Assembly (NCBI GenBank): GCA_000469685.2
Contig: LS997565.1
Location: forward strand, 15,621,235-15,685,234
Length of the DNA: 64,000 nt
Direction: 5' to 3'
Origin: Haemonchus contortus
Lineage: Eukaryota; Nematoda; Chromadorea; Rhabditida; Trichostrongylidae
Below, in pieces: positions 63,972 through 64,000 of this stretch. Within the stretch, counting starts at the first letter, position 1. Each line of letters begins with the position of its first letter. The notes below the pieces were generated by a model. The model made no database searches, had not been told where the DNA came from, and worked only from the letters and a program-made list of their open reading frames with translations. A program made the position numbers and the translations under genes.

Positions 63972-64000
63972 GTTCGTTATTGACATTCGGATTTGCTTTG

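Overview
The window reads as nuclear DNA of a parasitic strongylid nematode, hookworm-like. The reasons are: compact genes whose splice acceptors read TTTCAG or TTCTTAG; start codons that directly follow such acceptors, as at spliced-leader trans-splice sites; a germ cell-less exon and a two-domain ShKT gene of nematode type; and abundant decayed mariner, Tc1/Tc3, RTE and CR1 elements. The species call is inference, because no search was run.

Layout. 0-3.3 kb: two units of a small secreted-peptide gene family on the minus strand, one pseudogene and one intact gene with a 39-bp intron. 3.3-7.0 kb: a repeat (family R) interrupted by a mariner, itself interrupted by a second mariner. 7.1-9.3 kb: a tandem duplicate and a deleted mariner. 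9.3-11.3 kb: an element with inverted arms of about 550 bp. 11.7-14.0 kb: another peptide unit (pseudogene). 14.1-17.5 kb: a decayed CR1-like retrotransposon with an internal inverted duplication. 18.0-23.0 kb: a further peptide unit split by an RTE-like retrotransposon. 23-27.4 kb: hairpins, two terminal-inverted-repeat elements and a tRNA-derived SINE with perfect 12-bp target-site duplications.

27.4-54.1 kb is a threefold tandem segmental duplication of about 10 kb per unit. Each unit holds, in order: an RTE reverse-transcriptase remnant, a mariner-type remnant, a second small secreted-peptide frame (plus strand), a putative terminal-exon block, a first-family secreted-peptide gene (minus strand), an RTE endonuclease remnant and a divergently oriented first-family copy (plus strand). 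Two of the three units also keep a SINE. A full-length mariner sits inside the mariner remnant of unit 2.

54.2-57.6 kb: two inverted copies of repeat R, one carrying a Tc3-like element whose second half is an inverted copy of its first. 57.6-59.3 kb: unassigned ORFs and a hairpin. 59.3-60.1 kb: an intact three-exon gene for a secreted protein with two ShKT domains. 60.1-63.8 kb: no recognised gene. 63.8 kb to the end: the first coding exon of a germ cell-less (gcl-1/GMCL1) homologue.

The most distinctive content is the first secreted-peptide family. It has ten copies on both strands, a shared core promoter motif (TATAAAATCTGTTGAAA or close variants), an ATG abutting a TTTCAG acceptor, and a 39-bp intron before a tiny last exon. 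Most copies are broken; those at 2.5-2.9, 30.4-30.6, 39.7-40.0 and 50.7-51.0 kb have open frames.
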